Notes: a model not told the origin generated them from the letters alone. A DNA stretch of 64,000 bases from Devosia crocina (GCF_900116545.1 NZ_FPCK01000001.1:682001-746000), one strand, 5' to 3'. Counted from the stretch's first letter, positions 1-8,859 are shown. Made by a program: numbers and translations.

Positions 1-709
1 GTTCGGCGAAATCAAGGATGGCCTCAGCGGTGCCGAAAAGCCCGGCATGGCCTGCGCCCTCGAGCGCGGCGCAGTTGTCGTCGTGCACTTCGCCGACCAG
101 CACACGATGGCGCCAGTAACAATCTTCTGTCGCAGCCGCATGCTGCGGATCGGCGGACCAGGCAAAGCCGGGGCCCGGATCCATCTGGCGGATCCAGCGC
201 CTTTCGAGCCGTTCGAGCGCGAGGCCAAGAAGCAGATAGTTGATGTCCGAATAGACCGAGGGCCCTGCCTGCCAATCGTGCTGGAGCAAGAAGGTGCGAA
301 GGAGATCGGGATCGCGGCCATAGGTATAAAGCGGAAAAACAGCGGGAAAGGCGGTCTGGTGGCCAAGGCACTGGCGAAAGGTCACCTTGCGTTGCCAGTT
401 GTCGGGTGTGTGATGCGCAAAATCGGGCAAGACGGCGGTGATGGGCGCATCAAGGTCGATCGTGCCAGCTTCGGCAAGGGCGAGGATGCGTTCGGTGGTG
501 AACAGGACCTTGGTGAGAGAGGCGAGATCGAACCAGGTGCCCGCGGCTATCGGCCGGTACTCTGGAACGAGTTGAGCCGCGCCCATCGCGCCTATGGCGC
601 GGTGGCCATCGCTATCGACCACGCCCAGGACAGCGCCGGGAATCTTCCCAGCTACGATGGCGGCGGCCAAAGCCGCGAAGGCGCGGTCGAGCTTGGCTTG
701 AGCCGGCAT
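1..709 (-). CDS. Serine hydrolase, beta-lactamase / class C PBP family (3' end outside window)
   Basis: The leftward frame opens with ATG at 709-707, preceded by a strong GGGGAGG ribosome binding site, and stays open to base 1, giving about 236 residues; the C-terminus is outside the window. The catalytic SxxK motif appears as SLTK (around residue 64) and the second motif as YSDIN (around residue 160), as in serine beta-lactamases, esterases and DD-peptidases. There is no signal peptide, so the protein is probably cytoplasmic. It starts 28 bp downstream of the murQ stop on the same strand, suggesting one operon. Bacillus subtilis carries a beta-lactamase-like gene (ybbE) in its murQ cluster, which supports a role in muropeptide or MurNAc handling. 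The substrate cannot be read from the sequence. Confidence 0.85.
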   Translation of the reverse strand, partial: MPAQAKLDRAFAALAAAIVAGKIPGAVLGVVDSDGHRAIGAMGAAQLVPEYRPIAAGTWFDLASLTKVLFTTERILALAEAGTIDLDAPITAVLPDFAHHTPDNWQRKVTFRQCLGHQTAFPAVFPLYTYGRDPDLLRTFLLQHDWQAGPSVYSDINYLLLGLALERLERRWIRQMDPGPGFAWSADPQHAAATEDCYWRHRVLVGEVHDDNCAALEGAGHAGLFGTAEAILDFAE

Positions 710-737
710 GGTGCCTCCCCGAGGCTAGTGGGCGAGG

Positions 738-1673
738 TCAGGCCCGTTGCGCCGACAGGCTTTCGGTGACGGCACGGCGGAGCAAACCGCCATTGTGGGC
801 CAGCACCGCTTCGCCCTTGGCGGCCGATAGTCCGGTGAGCGCCATCAGCAGTGCCAGTTTCACATTGTTGCGGCTCTGGGCAAGATAGGTTCGTGCCTCT
901 TCGGCCGAGCAACCGGTGACATCGACCAGAATGCGGGTGGCGCGGGCCATCAGCTTCTCGTTGCTGACCGAGAGGTCGACCATGAGATTTTCATAGGACT
1001 TGCCGATGCGGATCATACTGGCGGTGGTGAGCATGTTAAGCACGAGTTTCTGCGCCGTACCTGATTTCAGCCGGGTCGAGCCGGTCAGTGCCTCAGGACC
1101 GACCAGGGGTGAAATGGCGATGTCGGCCATTTTCGCGATCGTGGAGTCGGGATTGCAGGACAGAGCCACGGTTGTCGCGCCGACAGTGCGGGCATGCTCA
1201 AGTGCGCCGATGACATAGGGGGTGCGCCCGCTGACTGCGATGCCGACGACCACGTCCTGTGCCGTTGTCTCGATCCGCTCCAGATCCTTGCGCCCCTCGC
1301 TGGGATCGTCCTCAGCGCCTTCGACCGGGTGGCGCAGGGCGCGATCACCCCCAGCGATCAAGCCAACCACCATTTCGCCCGGGACGCCGAAGGTCGGGGG
1401 GCATTCGGAAGCATCGAGCACGCCGAGCCGGCCGCTAGTACCCGCGCCGATATAGATCAGACGGCCACCCGCGCGAAATGCTTCAACGATGCGATCTACC
1501 GCGCGGGCAACATGAGGCAGTTCGGCCTTGACGGCGCCTGCAACGCGAGCATCTTCAGCATTCATGGCAGCAACAATCTGCTCGCTCGACATCAGGTCGA
1601 TCTGCATGGTGTCGGGATTGCGGGCTTCGGAAACGAGTTGCCCTAGTTCCGCCATCAGGGAAGTGTGTGCCAT
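738..1673 (-). CDS. murQ: N-acetylmuramic acid 6-phosphate etherase MurQ
   Basis: This 311-residue cytoplasmic enzyme cleaves the lactyl ether of MurNAc-6-phosphate, giving GlcNAc-6-phosphate and D-lactate during cell-wall recycling. The N-terminus shows the family segment [15 protein letters not shown]. The SIS sugar-phosphate domain carries [25 protein letters not shown] residues around 75-95, which match MurQ very well. Length is normal for the family. The start at 1673 is the first ATG and lies 34 bp inside a predicted promoter, although no clear Shine-Dalgarno sequence precedes it. It is divergent from an RpiR-family regulator and is followed by a serine hydrolase. No PTS MurNAc transporter (MurP) is nearby; an ABC importer and a sugar kinase lie across the divergent promoter instead. 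Confidence 0.95.
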   Translation of the reverse strand: MAHTSLMAELGQLVSEARNPDTMQIDLMSSEQIVAAMNAEDARVAGAVKAELPHVARAVDRIVEAFRAGGRLIYIGAGTSGRLGVLDASECPPTFGVPGEMVVGLIAGGDRALRHPVEGAEDDPSEGRKDLERIETTAQDVVVGIAVSGRTPYVIGALEHARTVGATTVALSCNPDSTIAKMADIAISPLVGPEALTGSTRLKSGTAQKLVLNMLTTASMIRIGKSYENLMVDLSVSNEKLMARATRILVDVTGCSAEEARTYLAQSRNNVKLALLMALTGLSAAKGEAVLAHNGGLLRRAVTESLSAQRA

Positions 1674-1706
1674 GGAAACCCAAATGCATGCTCTGAATCT
1701 GAGTAA

Positions 1707-1735
1707 ATGCTAGAAGTGAATATTCCGTGTGTCAA
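1707..1735 (-). promoter_or_regulatory. Predicted sigma-70 promoter of murQ
   Basis: On the minus strand TTGACA (1735-1730) and TAGCAT (1712-1707) are separated by exactly 17 bp. The spacer contains GGAATATTC, a half copy of the palindrome at 1744-1758 upstream of the -35 box. The same TTGACACAC string recurs in the ABC operon promoter at 2736. Confidence 0.6.
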
Positions 1736-1743
1736 CGACAGCC

Positions 1744-1758
1744 GGAATATTGTATTCC
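1744..1758. promoter_or_regulatory. Candidate MurR/RpiR operator 1 (GGAAT-N5-ATTCC)
   Basis: GGAAT (1744-1748) and ATTCC (1754-1758) form a perfect inverted repeat separated by ATTGT. It lies in the divergent region between murQ and the RpiR-type gene. The identical GGAAT-N5-ATTCC pattern recurs at 2754-2768 ahead of the ABC importer operon. Binding by the adjacent regulator is inferred. Confidence 0.6.
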
Positions 1759-1848
1759 TAGTCGCGTAGTGCGGAAGGCGTTAGGCGACCAAGCGGCTGC
1801 CGCAGGGGATAGGATAGCCCTGTCGGGGAGCGGAGGCTGAAAGCAAAC

Positions 1849-2700
1849 ATGTCGATCTTGAAGGTTTTGGGAGCCAAACTCGAGACCATGACGCAGGCCG
1901 ATCGCGAGATCGCCCAGTTCATCATCGATCATCCCGAAAGGATGCTGGACTTGTCCTCGGCGCAATTGGCCGAAGAGACGGGCCGCAGCCAGTCGAGCGT
2001 CGTCAAGTTCAGCCAAAAGCTCGGCTATGGCGGCTATCAGCAGCTCAAACTGGCAGTGAACAAGGCGAAGGCACTGGAAGGACACGCGCCGGGCGGCGTC
2101 ATCCACGGCACGATCGATGCCAGCGACAGTTATGTCACGATTCTCCAGAAGCTGATCGGCAGCAAGCTGCTCTCGATGCGCGAGACACTGGCGGCGAACA
2201 ACGAGGAGACGATCGATCTCGCTCTGGACGCCCTGGTGGGAGCACGAAAGATCCAGTTGGCCGGCGTGGGTGCGTCATCGCTCGTCGCCAAGGATTTCTC
2301 CTACAAGCTGCTCAAGCTCGGGCGCACCGCGCTGATCGACAGCGATAGCCATATCCAGGTGTCAAACGCGTCGGGTCTTGGAGACCTGGATGTGCTTTTT
2401 GCCCTCTCGCACTCGGGCCGCAGCCTTGAAACGCTGCGTATCGCAGAGGTGGCCAGATCACGGGGGGCGAAAGTTGTCTCGATGACAGGATTGCAACCCA
2501 ATCCGCTACTTGAGCTGGCCGATATCCACCTTTTCACCGTGGCGGACGAAGAGCGTGTGCGCTCTTCTGCCATTACGTCGCGCGATGCTCAGCTCATGCT
2601 GATGGATATGCTGTTCATCCTGTTGATCCGCCGCCAGACGGATGCTCACGACTATATCCACAACAGCGAAGCGGCGGTGACGGTGCTCAAGGCACTCTGA
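1849..2700 (+). CDS. RpiR-family transcriptional regulator (MurR-like)
   Basis: The 283-residue protein has an N-terminal HTH_6 domain (roughly 1-77, with the recognition region AEETGRSQSSVVKFSQKLG) and a C-terminal SIS sugar-phosphate-binding domain (roughly 125-260). This is the domain order of RpiR regulators such as MurR, which sense phosphorylated amino sugars. The ATG at 1849 is preceded by a GGAG-type site in GGGAGCGGAGG. It sits divergent from murQ and directly upstream of the importer operon, so it is the natural regulator of both. Family knowledge makes MurNAc-6-phosphate the likely effector if it is a true MurR, but GlcNAc-6-P or ManNAc-6-P are also possible given nanE downstream. 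Confidence 0.85.
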   Translation: MSILKVLGAKLETMTQADREIAQFIIDHPERMLDLSSAQLAEETGRSQSSVVKFSQKLGYGGYQQLKLAVNKAKALEGHAPGGVIHGTIDASDSYVTILQKLIGSKLLSMRETLAANNEETIDLALDALVGARKIQLAGVGASSLVAKDFSYKLLKLGRTALIDSDSHIQVSNASGLGDLDVLFALSHSGRSLETLRIAEVARSRGAKVVSMTGLQPNPLLELADIHLFTVADEERVRSSAITSRDAQLMLMDMLFILLIRRQTDAHDYIHNSEAAVTVLKAL

Positions 2701-2735
2701 ACTCGTGGTATCTCCATTGTTGTAATTTCATATTC

Positions 2736-2770
2736 TTGACACACTTAAAATTTGGAATTTAGTATTCCAA
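2736..2770 (+). promoter_or_regulatory. Promoter and overlapping operator 2 of the amino-sugar ABC operon
   Basis: TTGACA at 2736-2741 and TAGTAT at 2760-2765 (18-bp spacer) form a plausible sigma-70 promoter. The perfect inverted repeat TTGGAAT (2752-2758) / ATTCCAA (2764-2770) with a 5-bp spacer overlaps the -10 box. It shares GGAAT-N5-ATTCC with the site at 1744-1758. The placement suggests repression by steric block. Confidence 0.65.
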
Positions 2771-2830
2771 CATCGATCGGCAGAGGGATTGGCTGATCAG
2801 GCCCGGTAGGGCCAGACCTGGAGGAGCGCC

Positions 2831-3895
2831 TTGGCTCGACTTTCGCTGCGCGGCATCAAGAAGCGTTTCAAGACCACCGATGTGCTGCACGGCATCGATC
2901 TCGAGATCGGAGATCGCGAATTCGTGGTGTTTGTCGGTCCTTCCGGATGCGGCAAGTCTACGCTCTTGCGCCTGATCGCCGGTCTCGATCCGATATCGGA
3001 GGGCGAGTTCTTTCTCAACGACCAGCGGATGAACGAGGTGCCGCCCTCGCGGCGCGGCATTGCCATGGTGTTCCAGTCCTATGCGCTTTATCCGCATATG
3101 GATGTCTACGAGAACATGGCGTTCGGCGCGCGGCTCATGGGGCTGACCAAGGCGGAGGTTGAGAGCCGGATCGCCGAAGCGGCCCGCATGTTGCGGCTCG
3201 AGCCGCTCTTGCAGCGCAAGCCGCGTGAACTCTCGGGCGGGCAGCGTCAGCGCGTCGCTATCGGCCGGGCGCTGGTGCGCAAGCCTGAAGTGTTTCTGCT
3301 CGACGAGCCATTGTCCAACCTTGATGCCGCGCTACGCTCGGAGGTCCGGCTCGAGATCGCCAAGCTGCACCGCGATATCGGCGGCACGATGATCTACGTC
3401 ACCCATGATCAGGTCGAAGCGATGACGCTGGCCGACAAGATCGTGGTAATGAATAGCGGGCGCATCGAACAGGTGGGTTCGCCTCGCGAATTGTTCGAAA
3501 CTCCCGCCAATACCTTTGTCGCCACCTTTATCGGCTCTCCCCGCATGACACTTGTGGACGTGACGCGGGACGGCGAACGGTTGGCCGTTGCCAACGGTGG
3601 ATCGGTCGCGACCGGTGCCGTGCCGGATGCACCCAAACTCAAGCTCGGCCTGCGGCCGGATGCCGTGCGCCTTCATCGGGGGCAGGGAAGCGAGGGGCTC
3701 TCTGCCAGCGTCGTCTACACCGAGTATCTGGGTGACAACGCCTATGTCTATGCGCGCCTGGCCGATGGCACGCTGATCTCGGCGCGGACTGCGCCGAACG
3801 ATCTTTATGCGCCGGACGAGGCAGTGACCGTCAGCGTCGAGCCTGGTTCTGCGCATTATTTTTCCGCCGAGGATGGCCGGCGGCTGACCACCTGA
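2831..3895 (+). CDS. CUT1-type sugar ABC transporter ATPase (UgpC/MsmK/MalK family)
   Basis: The 354-residue ATPase has Walker A GPSGCGKST (about 37-45), the Q-loop, signature LSGGQRQRV (about 135), Walker B VFLLDEPLSNLD and the switch His in TYVTHDQ-like sequence, followed by a C-terminal TOBE/OB domain typical of MalK/UgpC. The start is TTG at 2831, chosen because GGAGGAG lies just upstream and no ATG fits. It is the first gene of a seven-gene run to 8746. It would energise the permease pair at 5360-7140. Such ATPases can serve several CUT1 importers in one cell. Confidence 0.9.
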   Translation: MARLSLRGIKKRFKTTDVLHGIDLEIGDREFVVFVGPSGCGKSTLLRLIAGLDPISEGEFFLNDQRMNEVPPSRRGIAMVFQSYALYPHMDVYENMAFGARLMGLTKAEVESRIAEAARMLRLEPLLQRKPRELSGGQRQRVAIGRALVRKPEVFLLDEPLSNLDAALRSEVRLEIAKLHRDIGGTMIYVTHDQVEAMTLADKIVVMNSGRIEQVGSPRELFETPANTFVATFIGSPRMTLVDVTRDGERLAVANGGSVATGAVPDAPKLKLGLRPDAVRLHRGQGSEGLSASVVYTEYLGDNAYVYARLADGTLISARTAPNDLYAPDEAVTVSVEPGSAHYFSAEDGRRLTT

Positions 3896-3945
3896 GGGGG
3901 TCGATCAGTCCATACCACGCGACGTTTCAAGGGAAGGGAACAGAC

Positions 3946-5187
3946 ATGAAGAAGACTACGATCCGCACGGGAGCCGCACTGGCCGCCGTGCTTGTTGCAG
4001 CGCCAGCCTTTGCCCAGGATCTAACATTCTGGAGTTGGCGCCAGGAAGACCGCGCGGCCTACGAGCAGTTCATCGACACGTTCGAAGCCGCCAACCCCGG
4101 CATCACCGTCAAGTTCGAGACGTTTGAAGCGGCCAACTACAACACGATCCTTTCCACGGCGCTTGCAGGCGGTACGGGTCCGGATGTGATGATGGTGCGC
4201 GCCTATGGCGGGCTCGAAAATGTCGCGGTGGCCGGCTATCTCGAAGAGCTGACCAATGACAGCGTTCCGGCTCTCGCAGAGTTTGCCGCGCCGGCACTCG
4301 CTGCCGAAAGCGTGCGCGCCGACAACAAGATCTATGCCGTGCCCTTTGCCAGCCAGACACAGCTCGTGATCTACAACGCGGAGATCTTTGCGGCCAATGG
4401 CATCGAAGAGCCGCAGAGCTGGGACGAGCTCGTAGCGGCAAGCCAGACGCTCAAGGATGCCGGCGTCATCCCCTTTGCCAACGGCACGGCCACGGCCTGG
4501 CAGAACGAGACGGTCACCTTCGGCCTCGGCTCCTCGCTGATGGGCAAGGCGTTCTACGACGAACTGATGGCCGGTAGCACGGACTTCACCGACGAGCGCT
4601 TCACCGGTGCATTGAGCCAGGTGGCGGAAGTGGCAGCAGACTATTTCCCCGACGGGTTCATCGGCCTCGACTATCCTTCTGCCCAGCAGCTCTTTGCCTC
4701 GGGCATGGCCGGCATGTTCGTGGGCGGCTCCTATGAGATCGCCAACTTCAAGGCGCAGAACCCGGACATCCAGCTCGGCTTATTCGCCGCGCCCGGTGAA
4801 ACCGCAGAGGACGAAAAGCTCGTGGGCCTCTATTTCGATGGTGGCTATGCGGTAAATGCGGCCTCGCCGAACAAGGAAGCGGCGATTACCTTCGTCAACT
4901 ATCTGGCGAGCGCCGAATTCGGTCAGGCCTTCGCCGACACGTTGAGCAATATCTCGACCATTCCAGGCGTCACCTTCAACGATCCGCTGCTTGCTGAAGT
5001 CAACGAGTTGAACCAGTCCTCCATCCCCTACCTGATGCTCGCCCATTTCCGCTATGGCGAACCATCGGGGTCGGTATTGATCCAGAGCGAGATGCAAAAG
5101 CTCTTTGCCGGCGAAACGACGCCTGAAGCGATCGGCGAAGCTCTGACCACCGGTTTGGCTGCCTGGTACGAGCCATTCAAGCAGTAA
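3946..5187 (+). CDS. ABC transporter sugar-binding protein (family 1)
   Basis: The 413-residue protein starts with a Sec signal peptide (MKKTTIRTG, a hydrophobic stretch, cleavage near AFA-QD) and then a family 1 extracellular solute-binding fold, with FWSWRQED near the mature N-terminus and the GTGPDVMMV region around 82-90. It would capture the substrate in the periplasm and deliver it to the CUT1 permeases downstream. Context with murQ, nanE and an amino-sugar kinase suggests an N-acetylated amino sugar or MurNAc-containing saccharide, but the binding site cannot be read by eye. Confidence 0.9.
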   Translation: MKKTTIRTGAALAAVLVAAPAFAQDLTFWSWRQEDRAAYEQFIDTFEAANPGITVKFETFEAANYNTILSTALAGGTGPDVMMVRAYGGLENVAVAGYLEELTNDSVPALAEFAAPALAAESVRADNKIYAVPFASQTQLVIYNAEIFAANGIEEPQSWDELVAASQTLKDAGVIPFANGTATAWQNETVTFGLGSSLMGKAFYDELMAGSTDFTDERFTGALSQVAEVAADYFPDGFIGLDYPSAQQLFASGMAGMFVGGSYEIANFKAQNPDIQLGLFAAPGETAEDEKLVGLYFDGGYAVNAASPNKEAAITFVNYLASAEFGQAFADTLSNISTIPGVTFNDPLLAEVNELNQSSIPYLMLAHFRYGEPSGSVLIQSEMQKLFAGETTPEAIGEALTTGLAAWYEPFKQ

Positions 5188-5200
5188 GACCCATTCCGCG

Positions 5201-5320
5201 CACCCCCTCCTAGCCTCCCCCTCCAGAAGGGGGAGGGATAAGACGGTGGGCCTGGAGGGAGACTGTCAAACACACAACCCTGCTCCTCCCCCTTTTGGAG
5301 GGGGAGGCTGGGTGGGGGTG
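5201..5320. repeat. Family A palindromic repeat element (copy 1)
   Basis: Left arm 5201-5237 and right arm 5285-5320 are inverted copies, beginning CACCCCC and ending GGGGGTG. Each arm also contains its own short hairpin (CTCCCCCTCC/GGGGGAGG type). It fills the gap between the binding-protein gene and the first permease and could act as an mRNA processing or attenuation hairpin. No coding sequence is seen in it. Confidence 0.75.
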
Positions 5321-5359
5321 CCGACAGAGGCCACCCCTTGAAAATCAAGCGAGCCCCAA

Positions 5360-6280
5360 TTGCCCAAACTTCGGATGACAGGCCGCGGCCTCTGGATCAC
5401 TGCGCTTATCATGCCGCCGCTGGCATTCGTGGCGCTGTTCATCGTTTATCCGATCATCTCGGCGTTCGCCTACGCCTTCTTCGACTGGCAAGGCCTGCGT
5501 CGAGGCGACTTCGTGGGTCTTGAAAACTTCCACACCGTGCTGTTCGTCGAGCCCTACCGCTCCTGGACGATCAACGCCTTCAAAAACAACGTCATCGTCT
5601 TCTTCGCGCTGATGGTGCTGCAGAACGGTCTGGGCTTCATCCTCGCCTATGCACTCTGGCGGGAATTGCCGGGCGCGCGTTTCCACCGCATTGCCGTTTT
5701 CCTGCCGGTGGTGCTTTCGACCATCATCGTCGCCTACCTTTTCAAGCTCTTCTATCATCCGCTTTTCGGCGTCGTGAACATCAGCCTTCGCGGCATCGGT
5801 CTCGACTGGTTGGCACAACCCTGGCTGGGACAAAGCGGCACGGCGCTCTGGAGCATCATCATTGCCCAGGCCTGGCACATGGTAGGGTTCCCAACGCTGG
5901 TTTTCCTTGCCGGCATGCAGCGTATTCCGAGTGAAATCCTCGATGCCGTGCGCATGGAAACCGAGAGCGAATGGGTCAAGATCACCAAGATCGTCTGGCC
6001 GCTCGTGGCGCCCAGCGCCACCATCGTTTTCACGCTGCTGTTCGTGGGCGCATTCAACTGGTTTGAGCTGCCCTATATCATGGGCGGGCTCGATGGATCG
6101 CCCTTCGGCTCGACCGACGTCCTCGGGCTCTATTTCTATCGGACGGCCTTTGGCAACGTATCGGCCGGGCAGCAGGATTTCGGCCTTGGCTCAGCCCTGG
6201 CGGTTCTGATCTTCATCTTCATCGCTTTGGTTGCCGGCGTCATCACCACACGGCTGCGCGCCCGGGAGATCCAGCTATGA
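5360..6280 (+). CDS. CUT1 sugar ABC permease 1 (MalF-like)
   Basis: The 306-residue inner-membrane protein has about six hydrophobic segments and the cytoplasmic EAA loop near residues 190-215 (EILDAVRMETESEWVKITKIVWPLVAP). It is typical of the MalF-type subunit of CUT1 importers, here without the long periplasmic insertion. The start is taken as TTG at 5360; ATG at 5375 is an alternative and the upstream Shine-Dalgarno is weak. It overlaps the next permease by 4 bp (ATGA), so the two are translationally coupled. Confidence 0.9.
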   Translation: MPKLRMTGRGLWITALIMPPLAFVALFIVYPIISAFAYAFFDWQGLRRGDFVGLENFHTVLFVEPYRSWTINAFKNNVIVFFALMVLQNGLGFILAYALWRELPGARFHRIAVFLPVVLSTIIVAYLFKLFYHPLFGVVNISLRGIGLDWLAQPWLGQSGTALWSIIIAQAWHMVGFPTLVFLAGMQRIPSEILDAVRMETESEWVKITKIVWPLVAPSATIVFTLLFVGAFNWFELPYIMGGLDGSPFGSTDVLGLYFYRTAFGNVSAGQQDFGLGSALAVLIFIFIALVAGVITTRLRAREIQL

Positions 6281-7140
6281 GTGCGGCAGCGACGAATTAC
6301 TATGATCGCAGGGGACTGTTCGCGACGCTCGGGCGCGACGGGCTTTTGCAGATCATCCTGATCGCCAACACCATCATCATGCTGGCCCCGATCATCATCA
6401 TGGTCTTTTCGGCCTTCAAGACGACGCCGGAGATTTTTAGGGCGCCTTTTGCCATTCCCGATTTCACCCAGGTTGCGAACTTCGTAAAAATCTGGAGCGA
6501 AACGAACTTCCTCCGGTATCTGCTCAATTCCTTCATCGTCACCGGCGCGTCGATGGTCTTGATCCTGACGCTTGGGACCATGGCTGCCTATGCGATCGGC
6601 CGCTATGCCTTTACCGGCAGCAATTTCATTCTGATGTTCTTTCTTGCCGGGCTGACGCTGCCGCTCAAGCTTGCGATCATTCCGCTCTTCATGCTGATGC
6701 GGGATCTGTCGATCCTGAACAACCAGCTTTCGCTGATCTTTGTTTATACGGCGATGGGGCTGCCGACGACCGTCTTCATCATGACCGGCTTCATCCGCAG
6801 CCTGCCCAATGAACTCGAGGATGCTGCGCGCATGGATGGGGCAAGCGAAGCGCGGATCATGTGGTCGATCATGCTGCCGCTGGTGCGTCCGGCCATGGTG
6901 ATCGCCGGCATCCAGAATGTCGTGCCTATCTGGAACGATTTCTTCTTCCCGCTGGTCTTTATCCAGAACGACAATCTTAAAACCCTGCCGCAGGGGCTGA
7001 CGACCTTCATGGGCGAATACACGACGGATTGGGGCGTATTGTTTTCCGGACTGACGCTGTCGGCGGCGCCGATCATCATCATCTACATCGTGCTCTCGAA
7101 ACAGTTCATCGCCGGCATGACGTCGGGTGCGGTCAAGTGA
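6277..7140 (+). CDS. CUT1 sugar ABC permease 2 (MalG-like)
   Basis: The 287-residue protein has six predicted membrane segments and the EAA motif around residues 180-205 (ELEDAARMDGASEARIMWSI). It is the MalG-type partner of the preceding permease. Its start ATG at 6277 overlaps the preceding stop, and its own stop TGA overlaps the GTG start of nanE, so the importer and enzyme genes form one tightly packed transcription unit. Confidence 0.9.
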   Translation: MSAAATNYYDRRGLFATLGRDGLLQIILIANTIIMLAPIIIMVFSAFKTTPEIFRAPFAIPDFTQVANFVKIWSETNFLRYLLNSFIVTGASMVLILTLGTMAAYAIGRYAFTGSNFILMFFLAGLTLPLKLAIIPLFMLMRDLSILNNQLSLIFVYTAMGLPTTVFIMTGFIRSLPNELEDAARMDGASEARIMWSIMLPLVRPAMVIAGIQNVVPIWNDFFFPLVFIQNDNLKTLPQGLTTFMGEYTTDWGVLFSGLTLSAAPIIIIYIVLSKQFIAGMTSGAVK

Positions 7141-7808
7141 TTACGACCCTTCCGCGCGGCCTGATCGTCTCCTGTCAGGCGCGAGCAGACAACCCGCTTC
7201 ATGGCCCCTCATTCATGGGCGCCATGGCGCTTGCCGCCCGGGATGGCGGTGCTGTCGGTGTTCGTGCCAATGGCCCTGCGGACGTCCGCGCCGTCAAAGC
7301 CGCTGGCTTGCCGGTCATCGGTATCCAGAAAGTATTTTCGGAGACGCATCCAGTCTACATCACCCCTGATTTTGCCGCCGCAGCTTCTATAGTCGAAGCC
7401 GGTGCCGGCATCGTCGCGCTCGATTGCACGCCCCGTGCGCGGAACGGGGAGGCGCCGCAGATCCTGATCCGACGCATTCGCGAAGAACTCGGCGCCGAAG
7501 TCTTTGCCGACATATCGACCTTCGAAGAAGGTCTTGCGGCAGCCGATTGGGGCGCCACTTATGTCGCAACGACCTTGTCCGGCTATACTGAGGAGACAGA
7601 GCCCAAGCCGGATCATCCCGATCTTGCACTTGTCGAGAGGCTGGCCGCGCGTCTCTCGGTTCCAGTCGTTGCGGAGGGGCGATACAATTCGCCGGACTGG
7701 GTTAGGCAGGGGTTCGCGGCCGGTGCACATGCTGTTGTGGTGGGCACGATGATCACCAATCCGCGCGAGATCACCAGGGCGTTCGTACGGAGCGGCGTGC
7801 CCGGATGA
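7137..7808 (+). CDS. nanE: Putative N-acetylmannosamine-6-phosphate 2-epimerase NanE
   Basis: The 223-residue TIM-barrel enzyme would interconvert ManNAc-6-phosphate and GlcNAc-6-phosphate. NanE features are clear: LIVSCQARADNPLHGP at the N-terminus, ANGPADVRAVK, PVIGIQK, the LDCTPRAR segment and EGRYNSP near 175. I chose GTG at 7137 because it overlaps the upstream stop as GTGA; a longer frame further upstream lies inside the permease gene. It overlaps the kinase by ATGA at 7805. Its presence means the imported sugar may be ManNAc or a sialic-acid product as well as MurNAc. Confidence 0.88.
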   Translation: MITTLPRGLIVSCQARADNPLHGPSFMGAMALAARDGGAVGVRANGPADVRAVKAAGLPVIGIQKVFSETHPVYITPDFAAAASIVEAGAGIVALDCTPRARNGEAPQILIRRIREELGAEVFADISTFEEGLAAADWGATYVATTLSGYTEETEPKPDHPDLALVERLAARLSVPVVAEGRYNSPDWVRQGFAAGAHAVVVGTMITNPREITRAFVRSGVPG

Positions 7809-8746
7809 CTGCGGCTCATATTGGCCTTGATATCGGCGGCACCGGCAGCCGCTGGGTGGCCTGCGACGAGACAGGCGCTGTCCTTGCGCGCGGGCAAACG
7901 GCAGGTGCGACGGGCCATGTCTTCAACCCCAGCGAACAGGCACGGCTTGCTGCGGCACTCCAAACCATTGCTTCGAGTTTAGGCGAACAGCACCTTACAG
8001 CAAAGACGTTGACCGCGGGGATTACCGGCTATGGATCGGCCGCAGGCGAGGAGGTGAAGGCGCTGGCGCACACCGCACTGGGTCTTTCTGTGCCCGATAT
8101 CGTTCTGGCCGATGACATCGTCCTGGCTTACGCGGCCAATTTCGCGCCGGGAGAGGGGCATGTCATTGCCGCAGGCACTGGCTCCATCGGTGTGCATGTG
8201 ACGGCAGGAGGCGAACTGATCCGCGTCGGTGGCCGCGGCATTCTGATCGACGATGCCGGCTCGGGTAGCTGGATCGCGCTCCAGGCCCTCGACCACATGT
8301 ATCGCGTGCTCGATCATTCCGGTTCATTTGCCGGAGTTCAGCACCTCGCCGACGCGCTTTTTGCTGATATCGGCGGCGCGAGCTGGAGCGATGTTCGCCA
8401 GTTCGTCTACGGCAGTGATCGGGGGCGCATCGGTACGCTGTCGCTTGCCGTGGCGCGCGCGGCGCATGCCGGCGATGTCGCGGCGCTTTCGATCCTGCGC
8501 AGCGCGGGCGCCGAACTCGCCCAACTCGCCAAGGCGCTGAGCGCGAGGGTCGGCACGACCGCGCTTGCCTTCACCGGGGGCGTCATCAAGCTGCATCCTG
8601 TTATTCTCGACGAGATCATCCGCCGCCTTCCTGATGCCGAAATCCAATCGGCGACTGCGGATGCGGCGCTGACTGCGGCACGGCTTCACACGGGCCGAAA
8701 TGGCGCCTGGGCCAAGCTGCTGCCGCTGGTCGCGACACGCGCCTGA
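7805..8746 (+). CDS. BadF/BadG/BcrA/BcrD-family amino-sugar kinase (GlcNAc/MurNAc kinase type)
   Basis: The 313-residue protein has the ASKHA phosphate-1 motif GLDIGGTGSRW near the N-terminus, a second phosphate region IAAGTGSIGVHV around 120, and the adenosine motif LAFTGGV near 255. This family includes eukaryotic GlcNAc kinase and bacterial MurK, which phosphorylates MurNAc and GlcNAc. It ends the operon. With an ABC importer, sugars enter unphosphorylated, so a cytoplasmic kinase is needed to make the MurQ and NanE substrates; this fits well. Substrate preference is inferred from context. Confidence 0.85.
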   Translation: MTAAHIGLDIGGTGSRWVACDETGAVLARGQTAGATGHVFNPSEQARLAAALQTIASSLGEQHLTAKTLTAGITGYGSAAGEEVKALAHTALGLSVPDIVLADDIVLAYAANFAPGEGHVIAAGTGSIGVHVTAGGELIRVGGRGILIDDAGSGSWIALQALDHMYRVLDHSGSFAGVQHLADALFADIGGASWSDVRQFVYGSDRGRIGTLSLAVARAAHAGDVAALSILRSAGAELAQLAKALSARVGTTALAFTGGVIKLHPVILDEIIRRLPDAEIQSATADAALTAARLHTGRNGAWAKLLPLVATRA

Positions 8747-8859
8747 GATCGCCGGCGCTGTGCCTATTCTCGCGCGCCTGACGGGCACATAAGCGCTGCC
8801 TCTTGCTTTCTGACGGCCCTTGGCATTGATATGTGCCATGCCGCGCTTGGGAGGCCCGC

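Noticed and set aside
47..769. Rightward open frame of 240 codons at the window start
   Set aside because: The opposite strand has SxxK and YxN motifs and a strong ribosome site for a serine hydrolase operonic with murQ.
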